Source: Enterobacteriaceae bacterium RIT714 (GTDB taxonomy: Bacteria; Pseudomonadota; Gammaproteobacteria; Enterobacterales; Enterobacteriaceae). Taken from it: a DNA stretch of 64,000 bases. Numbering within the stretch: the first letter of the stretch is position 1; every line of letters starts with the position of its first letter. The translations under genes were made by a program, and so were the position numbers. The stretch spans positions 1 through 64,000 of the forward strand of contig WJYB01000001.1 of assembly GCA_009668015.1 (NCBI GenBank), read 5' to 3'. Shown here one piece after another: positions 53,289 to 64,000 of the stretch. The notes below the pieces were generated by a model. That model did no database searches and was not told the DNA's origin. It saw nothing but the letters and a program-made list of their open reading frames with translations.

Positions 53289-53525
53289 ATGAGCACTATC
53301 GAAGAACGCGTTAAGAAAATTATCGGCGAGCAGCTGGGCGTTAAGCAGGAAGAAGTTGTGAACTCCGCATCCTTCGTTGAAGACCTGGGCGCAGATTCTC
53401 TTGACACCGTTGAGCTGGTAATGGCTCTGGAAGAAGAGTTTGATACTGAGATTCCGGACGAAGAAGCTGAGAAAATCACCACCGTTCAGGCTGCCATTGA
53501 TTACATCAACGGTCACCAGGCGTAA
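53289..53525 (+). CDS. acpP: Acyl carrier protein
   Basis: Carries acyl chains on phosphopantetheine. The 78 residues match E. coli nearly exactly. The modified Ser is in [13 protein letters not shown] (Ser37 counting Met). It is highly acidic and codon-optimised. It is preceded by its own promoter region and followed by an attenuating terminator before fabF. Confidence 0.98.
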   Translation: MSTIEERVKKIIGEQLGVKQEEVVNSASFVEDLGADSLDTVELVMALEEEFDTEIPDEEAEKITTVQAAIDYINGHQA

Positions 53526-53536
53526 GTGAACATCTC

Positions 53537-53573
53537 CAGGCGGTCATTCGACCGCCTGAGTTTTATCTTTTTT
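53537..53573 (+). terminator. Terminator/attenuator between acpP and fabF
   Basis: Stem CAGGCGGTC / GACCGCCTG with loop ATTC, followed by TTTTATCTTTTTT. It lets abundant acpP mRNA end before fabF. Confidence 0.85.
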
Positions 53574-53575
53574 AG

Positions 53576-54859
<1,284 letters not shown>

Positions 54860-54885
54860 GTCCGGCTGTCAGAAAGCGCTAAATC

Positions 54886-54914
54886 AAAGGTCCGCTTGTC
54901 GGACCTTTTTTTAT
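54886..54914 (+). terminator. Terminator after fabF
   Basis: Stem AAAGGTCCG / CGGACCTTT with loop CTTGT and a run of T, separating the fab cluster from pabC. Confidence 0.88.
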
Positions 54915-54982
54915 TCAGTTTTCTACCCTTGTTCTGCATTATTCATCCTGCCAAACTATTCGGCCATGCAAAAGGAGCCACC

Positions 54983-55792
54983 ATGTTCTTAATTAATGGC
55001 CATGAGCAGGAATGTCTTCCCGCAAGCGACAGGGCGACCCAGTTTGGCGACGGGTGTTTTACCACGGCGCGCATTGTCGATGGGGACGTTTGCTTTCTTG
55101 CGGCACATATTCTTCGTTTACAGCAGGCCTGTGAAAGACTCCTGATCCCCTTTGCCCAATGGGCAGAACTCGAACGCGAAATGCAAAGCATCGCAGCGGA
55201 TAAACCCTGCGGCGTACTAAAAGTGATTATCAGCCGCGGAAGCGGTGGGCGTGGATACAGTGGCGCAAACTGTCAGCAGCCCACGAGAATACTCTCGGTA
55301 TCGGCCTATCCTGCGCATTATGCGGTGTGGCGCAAAGAAGGCATCACACTGGCGCTAAGCCCTGTGCGTCTGGGGCGTAATCCGCTGCTTGGTGGTATTA
55401 AACATCTCAACCGTCTTGAGCAGGTCTTGATTCGCACTCATCTTGAACAGTCAGACGCCGATGAGGCGCTGGTTCTTGACAGCGAAGGGTTCATTACGGA
55501 ATGCTGTGCGGCCAATTTATTGTGGCGACAGGGTAACGACGTGTTCACGCCTAAAGTCGATCAGGCCGGCGTGAATGGCATCATGCGGCAGTTTTGTATG
55601 CAGCAACTGGCACACTCTGGCTTTCGCGTTGTCGAAATAAACGCAGGTGAAGAGGCACTGCTGGATGCCGATGAGATAGTCATATGCAATGCATTAATGC
55701 CCGTTGTGCCGGTCCGTGCTTACGGTAAACACAACTGGTCATCGCGTGAGTTGTACTCGTTTTTAGCCCCACTGTGTGAGCAAACCAAATAG
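54983..55792 (+). CDS. pabC: Aminodeoxychorismate lyase PabC
   Basis: A PLP enzyme that releases p-aminobenzoate for folate. The ATG at 54983 with AAGGAG 6 nt upstream gives 269 residues, equal to E. coli; the longer frame overlaps the fabF terminator. The PLP Lys is in [14 protein letters not shown] (about 159). [20 protein letters not shown] is the family motif. It heads the pabC-mltG-tmk-holB-ycfH operon, 2 bp from mltG. Confidence 0.95.
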   Translation: MFLINGHEQECLPASDRATQFGDGCFTTARIVDGDVCFLAAHILRLQQACERLLIPFAQWAELEREMQSIAADKPCGVLKVIISRGSGGRGYSGANCQQPTRILSVSAYPAHYAVWRKEGITLALSPVRLGRNPLLGGIKHLNRLEQVLIRTHLEQSDADEALVLDSEGFITECCAANLLWRQGNDVFTPKVDQAGVNGIMRQFCMQQLAHSGFRVVEINAGEEALLDADEIVICNALMPVVPVRAYGKHNWSSRELYSFLAPLCEQTK

Positions 55793-55794
55793 TC

Positions 55795-56817
55795 ATGAAA
55801 AAAATGTTGCGCTTTGTCCTCCTCCTTATCGTCGTGCTGGGTATCGCGGGCGGCGTGGGAATGTGGAAAGTCCGTCAGCTGGCGGACAGTCAAATCCTGA
55901 TTAAAGAAGATACGGTATTTACGCTGAAAGCAGGGACCGGGCGCCTGGCGCTGGGCGATCAGCTGTACAGCGATAAAGTCATTAACCGCCCACGAGTATT
56001 CCAGTGGCTGCTGCGCGTTGAACCCGAGCTATCGCATTTTAAAGCCGGGACCTATCGCTTTACGCCGGGCATGACGGTCAGAGAGATGCTTGAGCTGCTC
56101 GAAAGTGGTAAAGAGGCGCAATTCCCGCTGCGCTTTGTGGAAGGGATGCGTCTGAGCGACTACCTGAAACAGCTGCGCGATGCGCCTTATATCAGCCACA
56201 CGTTGAAGGATGACAGCTATGCCACGGTTGCCGACGTCCTGAAGTTTGAACATCCCGAGTGGGTGGAAGGCTGGTTCTGGCCGGACACCTGGATGTACAC
56301 CGCCGGGACCACTGATGTCGCGATTCTGAAGCGGGCGCACAAGAAAATGGTCGCCGCGGTGGAGAAAGCCTGGGCAGGGCGTGCGGACGGATTGCCGTAC
56401 AAAGATCAGAACCAGTTTGTCACAATGGCCTCTATCATCGAAAAAGAGACGGCAGTCGCGAGTGAACGCGATCAGGTGGCGTCAGTCTTTATCAACCGTC
56501 TGCGCATTGGCATGCGGCTGCAAACCGACCCGACGGTGATTTACGGAATGGGCGAGAGCTACGCCGGAAAGATAAGCCGTAAGGACCTGGAGACGCCAAC
56601 TGCGTATAATACCTACGTGATTAGCGGTTTGCCGCCGGGACCCATCGCCACGCCAGGTCAGGCTTCACTGGATGCGGCCGCACATCCGGCAAAAACACCG
56701 TATCTCTATTTTGTGGCTGATGGAAAAGGTGGCCATACCTTTAATACCAATCTCGCCAGCCATAATCGCTCGGTTCAGGACTATCTGAAGGCACTTAAGG
56801 AAAAAAATGCGCAGTAA
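55795..56817 (+). CDS. mltG: Endolytic peptidoglycan transglycosylase MltG
   Basis: An inner-membrane enzyme that cuts nascent glycan strands and sets their length. It has 340 residues. One membrane segment spans about 5-22. A LysM-like part lies near 40-100. The catalytic Glu is in [20 protein letters not shown] (about 218). Conserved PTVIYGMG and [12 protein letters not shown] follow. It overlaps tmk by 11 bp. Confidence 0.96.
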   Translation: MKKMLRFVLLLIVVLGIAGGVGMWKVRQLADSQILIKEDTVFTLKAGTGRLALGDQLYSDKVINRPRVFQWLLRVEPELSHFKAGTYRFTPGMTVREMLELLESGKEAQFPLRFVEGMRLSDYLKQLRDAPYISHTLKDDSYATVADVLKFEHPEWVEGWFWPDTWMYTAGTTDVAILKRAHKKMVAAVEKAWAGRADGLPYKDQNQFVTMASIIEKETAVASERDQVASVFINRLRIGMRLQTDPTVIYGMGESYAGKISRKDLETPTAYNTYVISGLPPGPIATPGQASLDAAAHPAKTPYLYFVADGKGGHTFNTNLASHNRSVQDYLKALKEKNAQ

Positions 56818-57448
56818 TTACATCGTCATAGAAGGGCTGGAAGGCGCCGGGAAAACCACGGCCCGTAACGTCGTGGTCGATACGCTCAAAGAGCTGGGCA
56901 TCGAAGAGATGGTCTTCACCCGTGAACCGGGCGGCACGCAGCTCGCTGAGAAGCTCAGAAGCCTGGTGCTGGATATCAAATCCGTCGGCGACGAAGCCAT
57001 CAATGATAAAGCCGAAGTGCTGATGTTTTACGCTGCGCGTGTACAGCTGGTTGAAACGGTGATTAAACCTGCTCTGGCAAAAGGCTGTTGGGTGATTGGC
57101 GATCGTCATGATTTATCGACTCAGGCCTATCAGGGCGGAGGCCGCGGGATCGATCAGACCATGCTTGCGACGCTGCGTGATGCGGTCCTTGGCGATTTCC
57201 GTCCCAACCTGACGCTCTATCTCGATGTCACCCCTGAGGTAGGCCTGAAGCGGGCCCGCGCTCGCGGCGAGCTGGACCGTATCGAGCAAGAGTCGCTGGA
57301 CTTCTTCAACCGCACGCGCGCGCGATATCTGGAACTGGCGGCTCAGGACCGTTCGATTCGCACCATTGACGCGACGCAATCCCTTGAAGACGTCACACAA
57401 TCTATTCGCAAAACGGTCACTGCATGGCTTCAGGAGCAGCAGGCATGA
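56807..57448 (+). CDS. tmk: Thymidylate kinase
   Basis: Phosphorylates dTMP to dTDP. It has 213 residues. The P-loop is [13 protein letters not shown] (about 8-20). The dTMP-binding [16 protein letters not shown] motif is near 96-111. FTREPGGT is the conserved Arg-containing loop. It overlaps mltG at its start and holB (4 bp) at its end, so expression is coupled. Confidence 0.97.
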   Translation: MRSNYIVIEGLEGAGKTTARNVVVDTLKELGIEEMVFTREPGGTQLAEKLRSLVLDIKSVGDEAINDKAEVLMFYAARVQLVETVIKPALAKGCWVIGDRHDLSTQAYQGGGRGIDQTMLATLRDAVLGDFRPNLTLYLDVTPEVGLKRARARGELDRIEQESLDFFNRTRARYLELAAQDRSIRTIDATQSLEDVTQSIRKTVTAWLQEQQA

Positions 57449-58449
57449 AATGGTATCCATGGTTGCGTCCGCATTTTGATCAGCTGATTAGCAGCTATCA
57501 GGCTGGTCGGGGGCATCATGCGCTACTGATTCAGGCGTTACCCGGCATGGGTGATGATGCGTTGATCTACGCTATTACCCGTTTTCTGATGTGTCAGCAA
57601 CCGCAAGGACACAAGAGCTGTGGTCAATGCCGCGGCTGCCAGCTGATGCAGGCGGGGACGCATCCTGACTACTACACGCTGGAGCCGGAAAAGGGCAAGA
57701 GTTCGCTCGGTGTCGATGCGGTGCGTGAAGTCAGTGAAAAGCTGTACGAACATGCGCGTCTGGGTGGCGCGAAGGTGGTCTGGCTGAAAGATGCCGCACT
57801 GCTGACAGAGGCCGCAGCGAACGCGCTGTTAAAAACGCTGGAGGAACCACCGGTTAAAACCTGGTTCTTTATGTCCTGTCGCGAGCCGGGCAGACTACTG
57901 GCGACGTTGCGCAGTCGGTGCCGGCTTCATCACCTTGCGGCACCCCAGGAATCCTGGGCGCTGACCTGGCTTGAGCGAGAGGTGACGGTGTCACAAGAGG
58001 CGGCGCTCACTGCCCTGCGCTTAAGCAGTGGCGCACCTGCGGCCGCGCTGGAGTTATTGCAAAAAGAGACCTGGGCGCAGCGAATGCAGCTATGCCAGGC
58101 CCTGAGCGATGCGCTTGAAAGCCGGGACTGGATGGGGCTGCTCAGTTCGCTTAACCATGAGCACGCCCCCGCGCGTCTCCACTGGCTGGCGTCCCTGTTA
58201 CTGGATGCTCTTAAGCTTCAGCAAAGCACGCAGCTTCTGAGCAACGCGGATGTCTGGCCGCTGGTGAACACGCTGGCAAATCATCTTTCAGGTGCGACGC
58301 TTCGCACTATTCTCCACGACGTCTGCGTCTGCCGGGAACAACTTTTAACGGTAACCGGTCTTAATCGCGAGCTCTTACTGACAGACCTGTTACTGCGTAC
58401 TGAACATTACCTGCAACCAGGCGCACTGCTGCCTGTTTCCCATCTCTGA
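57445..58449 (+). CDS. holB: DNA polymerase III delta-prime subunit HolB
   Basis: A clamp-loader stator subunit. The ATG at 57445 overlaps the tmk stop (ATGA) and gives 334 residues, equal to E. coli. The zinc module is visible in [20 protein letters not shown] with an earlier Cys in MCQQP. The P-loop is degenerate (ALPGMGDD), as in E. coli delta-prime. The SRC motif is seen in [11 protein letters not shown]. Confidence 0.96.
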   Translation: MKWYPWLRPHFDQLISSYQAGRGHHALLIQALPGMGDDALIYAITRFLMCQQPQGHKSCGQCRGCQLMQAGTHPDYYTLEPEKGKSSLGVDAVREVSEKLYEHARLGGAKVVWLKDAALLTEAAANALLKTLEEPPVKTWFFMSCREPGRLLATLRSRCRLHHLAAPQESWALTWLEREVTVSQEAALTALRLSSGAPAAALELLQKETWAQRMQLCQALSDALESRDWMGLLSSLNHEHAPARLHWLASLLLDALKLQQSTQLLSNADVWPLVNTLANHLSGATLRTILHDVCVCREQLLTVTGLNRELLLTDLLLRTEHYLQPGALLPVSHL

Positions 58450-58459
58450 GAGAGACATT

Positions 58460-59254
58460 ATGTTTTTAGTCGACTCACACTGCCATCTTGATGGCCTTGA
58501 TTACCAATCGCTGCATAAAGACGTGGACGATGTGCTGGCAAAGGCGGCCGCCCGCGATGTGAAATTCTGTCTGGCCGTTGCCACCACGCTACCGGGTTAC
58601 CGTTCGATGCGTGAGCTGGTTGGCGAGCGCGACAACGTCGTTTTTTCCTGCGGCGTACATCCGCTTAACCAGGATGAAGAGTACAACGTTGAGGATTTAC
58701 GTCGTATGGCGGCGGAAGAGGGCGTTGTGGCGATGGGGGAGACCGGGCTGGATTATTTTTACACGCCGGAAACTAAACCCCGCCAGCAGGAGTCTTTCCG
58801 CAACCATATTCGCATCGGACGTGAGCTGAACAAACCGGTTATCGTTCATACTCGTGATGCCCGGGCCGACACGCTCGCTATCCTCGCAGAAGAAAAAGTG
58901 ACGGATTGCGGTGGCGTACTACACTGTTTCACAGAAGACAGAGAAACGGCGGGTAAGCTGCTTGATTTAGGGTTTTATATCTCATTTTCCGGGATCGTGA
59001 CGTTCCGTAATGCTGAGCAACTCCGTGATGCCGCGCGTTATGTGCCTCTCGACCGGATTCTGGTGGAAACAGACTCTCCTTATCTGGCACCGGTACCGCA
59101 CCGCGGCAAAGAAAATCAGCCAGCCATGACGAGAGATGTGGCTGAGTACATGGCCGTTCTGAAGGGTGTCAGCATCGACGAGCTGGCGCGTATCACCACG
59201 GACAACTTCGCCAGTCTGTTCCACATCGACCCCGCCCGCCTGCAAACTGTCTGA
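58460..59254 (+). CDS. ycfH: TatD-family metal-dependent hydrolase YcfH
   Basis: A TIM-barrel metallo-hydrolase, probably a nuclease or deacylase. It has 264 residues. Metal ligands are visible in VDSHCHLDGLDY (H-x-H, about 7-9), MGETGLDYFY (Glu near 93), VHTRDARADTL, LHCFTEDRE and VETDSPYLAP. It is the last gene of the pabC operon, followed by a hairpin terminator. Confidence 0.95.
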   Translation: MFLVDSHCHLDGLDYQSLHKDVDDVLAKAAARDVKFCLAVATTLPGYRSMRELVGERDNVVFSCGVHPLNQDEEYNVEDLRRMAAEEGVVAMGETGLDYFYTPETKPRQQESFRNHIRIGRELNKPVIVHTRDARADTLAILAEEKVTDCGGVLHCFTEDRETAGKLLDLGFYISFSGIVTFRNAEQLRDAARYVPLDRILVETDSPYLAPVPHRGKENQPAMTRDVAEYMAVLKGVSIDELARITTDNFASLFHIDPARLQTV

Positions 59255-59303
59255 AACACCTATTTTTTTTAGGCTCGTAATTAATAATCAAAGCGAGTAA
59301 AGT

Positions 59304-59337
59304 TCACCGCCTTATTAAGGGCGGTGACGGTGTTTTT
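59304..59337 (+). terminator. Terminator of the pabC-mltG-tmk-holB-ycfH operon
   Basis: Stem TCACCGCC / GGCGGTGA with an 8-nt loop, then CGGTG and five T. Confidence 0.6.
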
Positions 59338-59397
59338 AGACATATCCGGAAATGCTTTTTGTAAATAACTGAAAGTTTTTCGAACGTCTGAAGCTGA

Positions 59398-59417
59398 AAC
59401 GTGATAGCCGTCAAACA
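59398..59417 (+). promoter_or_regulatory. CRP site candidate of ptsG
   Basis: AAACGTGATAGCCGTCAAAC has the TGTGA-like left half (CGTGA) and a poor right half. It matches the E. coli ptsG CRP site as I recall it, about 150 bp before the start codon. Confidence 0.65.
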
Positions 59418-59430
59418 AAGTCACAGGGAT

Positions 59431-59455
59431 TTATTTTACTCTGTGTAATAAATAA
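59431..59455 (+). promoter_or_regulatory. Mlc operator candidate of ptsG
   Basis: TTATTTTAC-TCTGT-GTAATAAATAA forms an imperfect inverted repeat near the expected transcription start, as for the Mlc site of E. coli ptsG. Identity is from recall and symmetry. Confidence 0.55.
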
Positions 59456-59528
59456 AGGGCGCTTAGATGTCCTGTCCACGGCGCGGTTCTCCCCCCGTGC
59501 CCATGCGTGAAAGCGTAAAAAAAGCACA

Positions 59529-59543
59529 AATACTCAGGAGCAC
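59529..59543 (+). promoter_or_regulatory. SgrS pairing site and ribosome binding site of ptsG
   Basis: AATACTCAGGAGCAC covers the AGGAG site. ATACTCAG is complementary to CUGAGUAU of E. coli SgrS, which blocks ptsG translation during sugar-phosphate stress. The SgrS gene is not in the window. Confidence 0.65.
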
Positions 59544-59551
59544 TCTCAATT

Positions 59552-60985
59552 ATGTTTAAGAATGCATTTGCTAACCTGCAAAAGGTCGGTAAATCGCTGA
59601 TGCTGCCAGTATCCGTACTGCCTATCGCAGGTATCCTGCTGGGCGTCGGTTCTGCTAACTTCAGCTGGCTGCCAGCCGTAGTTTCGCACGTGATGGCCGA
59701 AGCAGGCGGTTCTGTTTTTGCTAACATGCCGCTGATCTTCGCTATCGGTGTTGCGCTGGGCTTCACCAATAACGATGGTGTATCTGCTCTGGCCGCTGTT
59801 GTTGCCTACGGCATCATGGTGAAAACCATGGCGGTTGTTGCGCCACTGGTCCTGCATTTACCTGCTGAAGAAATCACCTCCAAACACCTGGCTGATACCG
59901 GTGTTCTCGGCGGTATTATCTCCGGTGCGATTGCAGCCTACATGTTTAACCGCTTCTATCGCATCAAGCTGCCTGAGTACCTGGGCTTCTTCGCGGGAAA
60001 GCGTTTCGTACCGATCATCTCTGGTCTGGCTGCGATCTTCATGGGCGTCGTACTGTCCTTCATCTGGCCTCCAATTGGTACGGCTATCCAGACCTTCTCT
60101 CAGTGGGCTGCTTACCAGAACCCGGTTGTGGCGTTCGGTATCTACGGCTTCGTTGAGCGCTGCCTGGTGCCATTTGGTCTGCACCACATCTGGAACGTTC
60201 CATTCCAGATGCAGATTGGTGAATACACCAACGCCGCAGGTCAGGTATTCCACGGTGATATCCCTCGCTACATGGCGGGTGACCCGACTGCAGGTAAACT
60301 GTCTGGCGGCTTCCTGTTCAAAATGTACGGCCTGCCGGCTGCTGCGATTGCAATCTGGCACTCTGCTAAACCAGAGAACCGTGCAAAAGTGGGCGGCATC
60401 ATGATCTCCGCAGCGTTGACCTCGTTCCTGACCGGTATCACCGAGCCGATCGAGTTCTCCTTCATGTTCGTTGCGCCGATCCTGTACGTGATTCACGCGG
60501 TTCTGGCTGGCCTGGCGTTCCCGATCTGTATCCTGCTGGGTATGCGTGACGGTACTTCCTTCTCGCACGGTCTGATTGACTTCATCGTACTGTCTGGTAA
60601 CAGCAGCAAACTGTGGCTGTTCCCAATCGTCGGTGCGTGCTACGCCGTAGCGTACTACACCATCTTCCGCGTGCTGATCAAAGCACTGGACCTGAAAACA
60701 CCAGGCCGTGAAGATGCAACTGAAGACAGCAAAGCGACTGCGACCAGCGAAATGGCTCCGGCTCTCGTTGCTGCATTCGGCGGCAAAGAAAACATTACCA
60801 ACCTGGACGCGTGTATCACCCGTCTGCGTGTGAGTGTTGCTGACATTGCCAAAGTGGATCAGCCTGGCCTGAAAAAATTGGGCGCGGCGGGCGTAGTTGT
60901 TGCAGGTTCGGGTGTTCAGGCTATTTTCGGAACTAAATCCGATAACCTGAAAACCGAAATGGATGAATACATCCGCAGCAACTAA
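59552..60985 (+). CDS. ptsG: Glucose-specific PTS permease IIBC (PtsG)
   Basis: Imports and phosphorylates glucose. The 477 residues equal E. coli. The EIIC membrane domain is about 1-380, with ten or so hydrophobic segments, [13 protein letters not shown] and the substrate Glu region. A linker lies near 385-400. The EIIB domain has phospho-Cys in [14 protein letters not shown] (about 421). The upstream region carries CRP, Mlc and SgrS sites. Confidence 0.98.
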   Translation: MFKNAFANLQKVGKSLMLPVSVLPIAGILLGVGSANFSWLPAVVSHVMAEAGGSVFANMPLIFAIGVALGFTNNDGVSALAAVVAYGIMVKTMAVVAPLVLHLPAEEITSKHLADTGVLGGIISGAIAAYMFNRFYRIKLPEYLGFFAGKRFVPIISGLAAIFMGVVLSFIWPPIGTAIQTFSQWAAYQNPVVAFGIYGFVERCLVPFGLHHIWNVPFQMQIGEYTNAAGQVFHGDIPRYMAGDPTAGKLSGGFLFKMYGLPAAAIAIWHSAKPENRAKVGGIMISAALTSFLTGITEPIEFSFMFVAPILYVIHAVLAGLAFPICILLGMRDGTSFSHGLIDFIVLSGNSSKLWLFPIVGACYAVAYYTIFRVLIKALDLKTPGREDATEDSKATATSEMAPALVAAFGGKENITNLDACITRLRVSVADIAKVDQPGLKKLGAAGVVVAGSGVQAIFGTKSDNLKTEMDEYIRSN

Positions 60986-61004
60986 GTCGTGATCTGGGGA
61001 GACT

Positions 61005-61031
61005 AAGGCAGCCGAATGGCTGCCTTTTTTA
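61005..61031 (+). terminator. Terminator of ptsG
   Basis: Stem AAGGCAGCC / GGCTGCCTT with loop GAAT, then a run of T. Confidence 0.9.
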
Positions 61032-61050
61032 TTACCTGTGGTTTGTGAAA

Positions 61051-61080
61051 TGCCGCGTAAGGCGCAGCCGCCACCAGGCA
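61051..61080. repeat. REP-like element between ptsG and fhuE
   Basis: TGCC-GCGTAAGGCGCAGCCGCC-ACCAGGCA resembles REP palindromes of Enterobacter and Klebsiella relatives (GCCGGGTGGCGGCTGCGCC type). It lies between two terminators of convergent genes, the usual REP location. A single unit is seen. Confidence 0.65.
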
Positions 61081-61096
61081 AATAGCGCCTATAAAA

Positions 61097-61118
61097 AAGG
61101 GAGCCATTCGGCTCCCTT
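61097..61118 (-). terminator. Terminator of fhuE
   Basis: Stem AAGGGAGCC / GGCTCCCTT with loop ATTC, followed on the minus strand by six T. Confidence 0.9.
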
Positions 61119-61135
61119 CGATAATGGATGATTGA

Positions 61136-63322
61136 TTAGAACTGATAGCTTGCGGTCAGGCTCACGTTACGCGGTTCGCCATACACAATTTCGCCTTCGA
61201 CGTTCGTGTCGTAAGTCTTATCGAAAAGGTTATTCAGATTACCCTGGAGGGAGAAGTTCTTCGTGACCTGGTAACGGGTGAAGAGATCCACCAGCGCGTA
61301 GCTGCCCTGGGATGCACGCCAGGTGCCGTAAGGTGTGTCCTGATAGGTGTAGACGCTGTTTTGCCAGTTAACGCCGCCACCAACGGTCAGCTCAGGCATA
61401 GCCGGCAGACGGTAGCTGGTAAACAGTTTTATAGTAGTACGCGGCAGTTGCGGGTTCACCGCCTTGCCTTCATTATCTTCTGCAACGTAACGCGTTGCAC
61501 CGAAGGTCATCTGCCAGTTATCCGTCAGCGCGCCGTTGATTTCAAACTCAACGCCTTTACTCACGGTACCATCTACGCTCTCGTAAGCCGTGTCCGTGGA
61601 GCCCTGAATGGTTCTGCCGGTGCTTTGCCCCAGATTATCCTGCTCAATACGGAACACGGAGAGCGTGGTGGTCAGACGGCTGTTCATCCAGTCGGATTTC
61701 AGACCCGCTTCGTAGTTATTCCCGGTGATCGGATCAAGATATTTACCCGAGCTGTCGCGGTAGTTTTGCGGCTGGAAGATGGAGGTATAGCTGGCGTAGG
61801 CAGACCAGTTGTCATTGATATCGTAAACCAGACCCGCGTAAGGTGTGGTGTGGTTTTTCTCCATACCGTAGGTCAGGGTGTCAATACTCCAGTTGGTATA
61901 ACGAGCGCCAAGGATTAAATGCAAGGGATCGGCCAGTGAAATGCGCGTCGCGGCGTACAGCGATTTCATATTCGTGGTGTCATCCTGAGCCAGCGACTGC
62001 GATCCCCAGCTGGTTTCCGGGAAGTTACCGTTATAGTCGTAGAAGCTACCGAACTCATCCGGGTAGACGTTAGCCCATGAGTTGGTGTAACGATTGGTCT
62101 GACGACTGAAGCTGCCACCAATCATCATGGTGTGCTGGCGACCCAGCAGCTCGTAGCCACCATCAGCAAACAGATCCACCGCATCTACTTTACGTTTGCC
62201 GCTGTTCCAGCCGGTGCCGCCAATGTAATCATAGCCAGGACCATAGTTCGAATAGGGGCCTTCCAGCATGCCGGTGTCCTTATTCACAAAGGCATCGATG
62301 TACATCGCTTTGCTGTCGAATTTCGCTTCGGTATGGGTCGCATTCAGGGTGGCCTGCCAGTCGTCGGCAAAGCGCTGCTTCAGGGTGAAGAAGACCTTAT
62401 TGAACTCTTTGTCGTTGTAAGCCCAGCCTGGAGACGTGCTGTGTGCGCGATCGTAATGTTTGGTGCTGCCGTCGGTGTTCCAGCGTGGCAAACCACCCCA
62501 GGTCTGGTTATTGATGTCGATACGCTGATATTCGTAGCCGGCGGACAGCGAGGTGCTGGTGCCCAGGTCAGCGTCAAGAATACCGGAGAAGAAGGTTCGC
62601 TTCTGATTGTAGTTGTCTAGCCAGGAGTCACTGTCCTGATAACCCGCCACGATGCGGCTGCGCAGATTGCCGTCTTCTGTCAGCGGGCTTTGCATGTCCA
62701 TCACGTAGCGTTGTTTGTTCCAGCTACCGTATTCTGCCGACAGATTGGCATTGAATTCGCGGCTGGTGGCATGCTTACGAACCATATTGATCGCTGCAGA
62801 CGGGTTGCCTGTGCCGGTCATCAGACCGGTGGCACCGCGGACGACTTCAACCCGCTCAAACAGGGCTGTGTCAGATTGAGAATCACCCAGATTCCAGCGC
62901 GACTCGAAATAGGTTGGAATGCCATCGACCATGTAGTTGTCGATTTCAAAACCACGTGAGTAAAAGTTGCTGCGATCGGAGTCAGTGGTGCTTTTGCTGA
63001 TCCCCATCGTGTTATCCATCACGTCGCCCAGAGTTTGCAGCTGTTGGTCTTCCATGCGTTGTTCGCTGACGATCGTGACCGATTGCGGAATGTCACGCTG
63101 GACCATCTGCATTTTGGTACCCACAGTCGTGGTTTTGACGCTGTAGTCCTGACTTTCATCCGCAGCGTTCGGCTGCGATGAACCCTCAACAATGACCGTC
63201 TCTTCAGTCGGCGAAGCGAAGCTGGCGACGGGCGTCAATGCGAATGCAATGCAGGCTGCCAGCAGCGAGGGTTTAGCGACAGGCTGGCGTTGCCCGTCCT
63301 TGATATAATTCATGAAAGACAT
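61136..63322 (-). CDS. fhuE: TonB-dependent siderophore receptor FhuE
   Basis: Outer-membrane receptor for ferric coprogen and rhodotorulic acid. The ATG at 63322 with AAAGG upstream gives 728 residues; two TTG codons precede it. The signal peptide ends near ASFAS. The TonB box is TEETVIVEG (about 40). The plug domain contains GISKSTTDSDRSNFYSRGF and VVRGATGLMTGTGNPSAAIN. The 22-strand barrel ends VSLTASYQF with terminal Phe. It is a single gene, likely Fur-regulated. Confidence 0.95.
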   Translation of the reverse strand: MSFMNYIKDGQRQPVAKPSLLAACIAFALTPVASFASPTEETVIVEGSSQPNAADESQDYSVKTTTVGTKMQMVQRDIPQSVTIVSEQRMEDQQLQTLGDVMDNTMGISKSTTDSDRSNFYSRGFEIDNYMVDGIPTYFESRWNLGDSQSDTALFERVEVVRGATGLMTGTGNPSAAINMVRKHATSREFNANLSAEYGSWNKQRYVMDMQSPLTEDGNLRSRIVAGYQDSDSWLDNYNQKRTFFSGILDADLGTSTSLSAGYEYQRIDINNQTWGGLPRWNTDGSTKHYDRAHSTSPGWAYNDKEFNKVFFTLKQRFADDWQATLNATHTEAKFDSKAMYIDAFVNKDTGMLEGPYSNYGPGYDYIGGTGWNSGKRKVDAVDLFADGGYELLGRQHTMMIGGSFSRQTNRYTNSWANVYPDEFGSFYDYNGNFPETSWGSQSLAQDDTTNMKSLYAATRISLADPLHLILGARYTNWSIDTLTYGMEKNHTTPYAGLVYDINDNWSAYASYTSIFQPQNYRDSSGKYLDPITGNNYEAGLKSDWMNSRLTTTLSVFRIEQDNLGQSTGRTIQGSTDTAYESVDGTVSKGVEFEINGALTDNWQMTFGATRYVAEDNEGKAVNPQLPRTTIKLFTSYRLPAMPELTVGGGVNWQNSVYTYQDTPYGTWRASQGSYALVDLFTRYQVTKNFSLQGNLNNLFDKTYDTNVEGEIVYGEPRNVSLTASYQF

Positions 63323-63677
63323 CAACAAACCTTTCTGAGTGAAATGTGAATGTTATGCCCCAGTTCCGTAAGTACAGTCTGGGGTCGTTTTCTGGGTATA
63401 AAACGCGCATGAAAATGCAAATGCGAAATATACGCATTAGGATTCATCATGTAAACAGATGTAACCATATCATCTGAAATAATGTTTCAGTAAATTCAGC
63501 GGGTAGCGCCGGTCACTCTGTGACCAGCATTTGCACGATAAGGAAAGAAATCGAGGGATAAGGTTGAAAGGACAGGAGAAACTCGCTCATACTCATGTGT
63601 TGTGTCACAAGGCAGTCCGCAACAGGTATGTCAGTGTCGGACCTGCTACGCCAGATTAAACATAAAAGGAAAACGTC
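63323..63677. promoter_or_regulatory. Divergent promoter region fhuE / hinT
   Basis: 355 bp with no supported gene. It is AT-rich near 63400-63500 with Fur-like and palindromic sequence. AAAAGGA at 63664-63670 is the hinT ribosome site. Confidence 0.55.
63411..63438 (-). promoter_or_regulatory. Candidate Fur-binding region of fhuE
   Basis: GAAAATGCAAATGCGAAAT (63411-63429) matches about 10 of 19 Fur consensus positions. The overlapping AATGCG-N7-CGCATT (63420-63438) is a perfect palindrome. Location upstream of a siderophore receptor favours Fur; the match is weak. Confidence 0.4.
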
Positions 63678-64000
63678 ATGGCTGAAGAAACCATTTTCAG
63701 TAAAATTATCCGTCGTGAGATCCCATCGGATATCGTGTATCAGGATGAACTGGTCACGGCTTTTCGCGACATTTCGCCTCAGGCTCCGACACACATTCTT
63801 ATTATTCCCAATATTCTGATTCCGACAGTAAATGACGTGAAAACTGAGCATGAAGTGGCTTTAGGCCGTATGCTGACGGTAGCAGCGAAAATTGCTGAAC
63901 AGGAAGGGATTGCCGAAGACGGATATCGTCTGATCATGAACTGTAATCGTCATGGTGGGCAGGAAGTTTATCACATTCATATGCATTTGCTGGGCGGACG
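63678..64000 (+). CDS. hinT: HIT-family purine nucleoside phosphoramidase HinT (3' end missing)
   Basis: Hydrolyses adenosine phosphoramidates and aminoacyl-adenylates; supports D-Ala and envelope stress functions in E. coli. The start [20 protein letters not shown] matches E. coli. Conserved [17 protein letters not shown] is the nucleotide-binding region. The HIT triad is seen as HIHMH near residue 100-104. The window ends after about 107 of 119 expected codons, so the C-terminus is outside. Confidence 0.96.
   Translation, partial: MAEETIFSKIIRREIPSDIVYQDELVTAFRDISPQAPTHILIIPNILIPTVNDVKTEHEVALGRMLTVAAKIAEQEGIAEDGYRLIMNCNRHGGQEVYHIHMHLLGG

Noticed and set aside
59858-61081. 407-residue open frame antisense to ptsG
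   Set aside because: Composition reflects the complement of a highly expressed gene; no recognisable domain and no ribosome site.

Overview
The window is a contiguous chromosomal segment of a Gram-negative enteric bacterium (Enterobacteriaceae). Gene order follows the E. coli csgB-to-hinT region almost gene for gene: curli (csgBAC), ymdA-ymdB-clsC, opgC/opgGH, yceK, msyB, mdtG, lpxL, trhO, yceI-yceJ-yceO, solA, bssS, dinI, pyrC, yceB, grxB-mdtH, rimJ-yceH-yceM-murJ, the flgNMA/flgBCDEFGHIJ/flgKL flagellar cluster, rne/rluC, yceF/yceD-rpmF-plsX-fabHDG-acpP-fabF-pabC-mltG-tmk-holB-ycfH, ptsG, fhuE and a hinT cut by the window end. Protein divergence from E. coli points to Enterobacter, Lelliottia, Leclercia or a near relative; this is an inference from recalled sequences, not a search. 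I see no rRNA, tRNA, insertion sequence, phage gene or CRISPR array.

Layout. 1-2.8 kb: curli subunits with a CsgD box, then a very short pilin-like protein (YmdA). 2.2-9.7 kb: macrodomain protein, cardiolipin synthase C and the osmoregulated periplasmic glucan genes. 9.8-13.9 kb: the main accessory locus. 14-25 kb: single housekeeping and stress genes, with recognisable LexA, PurR and pyrC-leader control sites and a tiny yceO gene. 25.4-29.3 kb: rimJ to murJ. 29.3-40.8 kb: flagellar rod, hook and ring genes with FlhDC and sigma-28 sites. 40.9-43.1 kb: an MFS transporter divergent from a LysR regulator, inserted between flgL and rne relative to E. coli. 43.2-59.3 kb: RNase E and the envelope/fatty-acid/replication operons. 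59.3-64 kb: ptsG, fhuE, hinT.

The most unusual part lies between yceK and msyB. A pair of secreted FimA-type pilin-like genes, with no usher or chaperone, occurs twice in tandem. The repeat unit runs from the 3' tail of yceK to msyB. Between the two copies is an msyB copy whose 5' end is fused to a second yceK tail at an 8-bp sequence shared by both genes. That msyB copy has an in-frame 50-codon deletion but is still an open 53-codon frame. Signal peptides, intergenic spacers and gene ends are nearly identical between copies, while the mature bodies of the first pair member have diverged.

The remaining genes form coherent modules: cell-surface adhesion (csg, pilin-like genes), envelope glucans and lipids (opg, lpxL, clsC, plsX-fab), flagellar assembly, RNA and ribosome functions (rne, rluC, rpmF, trhO, rimJ), and uptake of sugar and siderophore (ptsG, fhuE).
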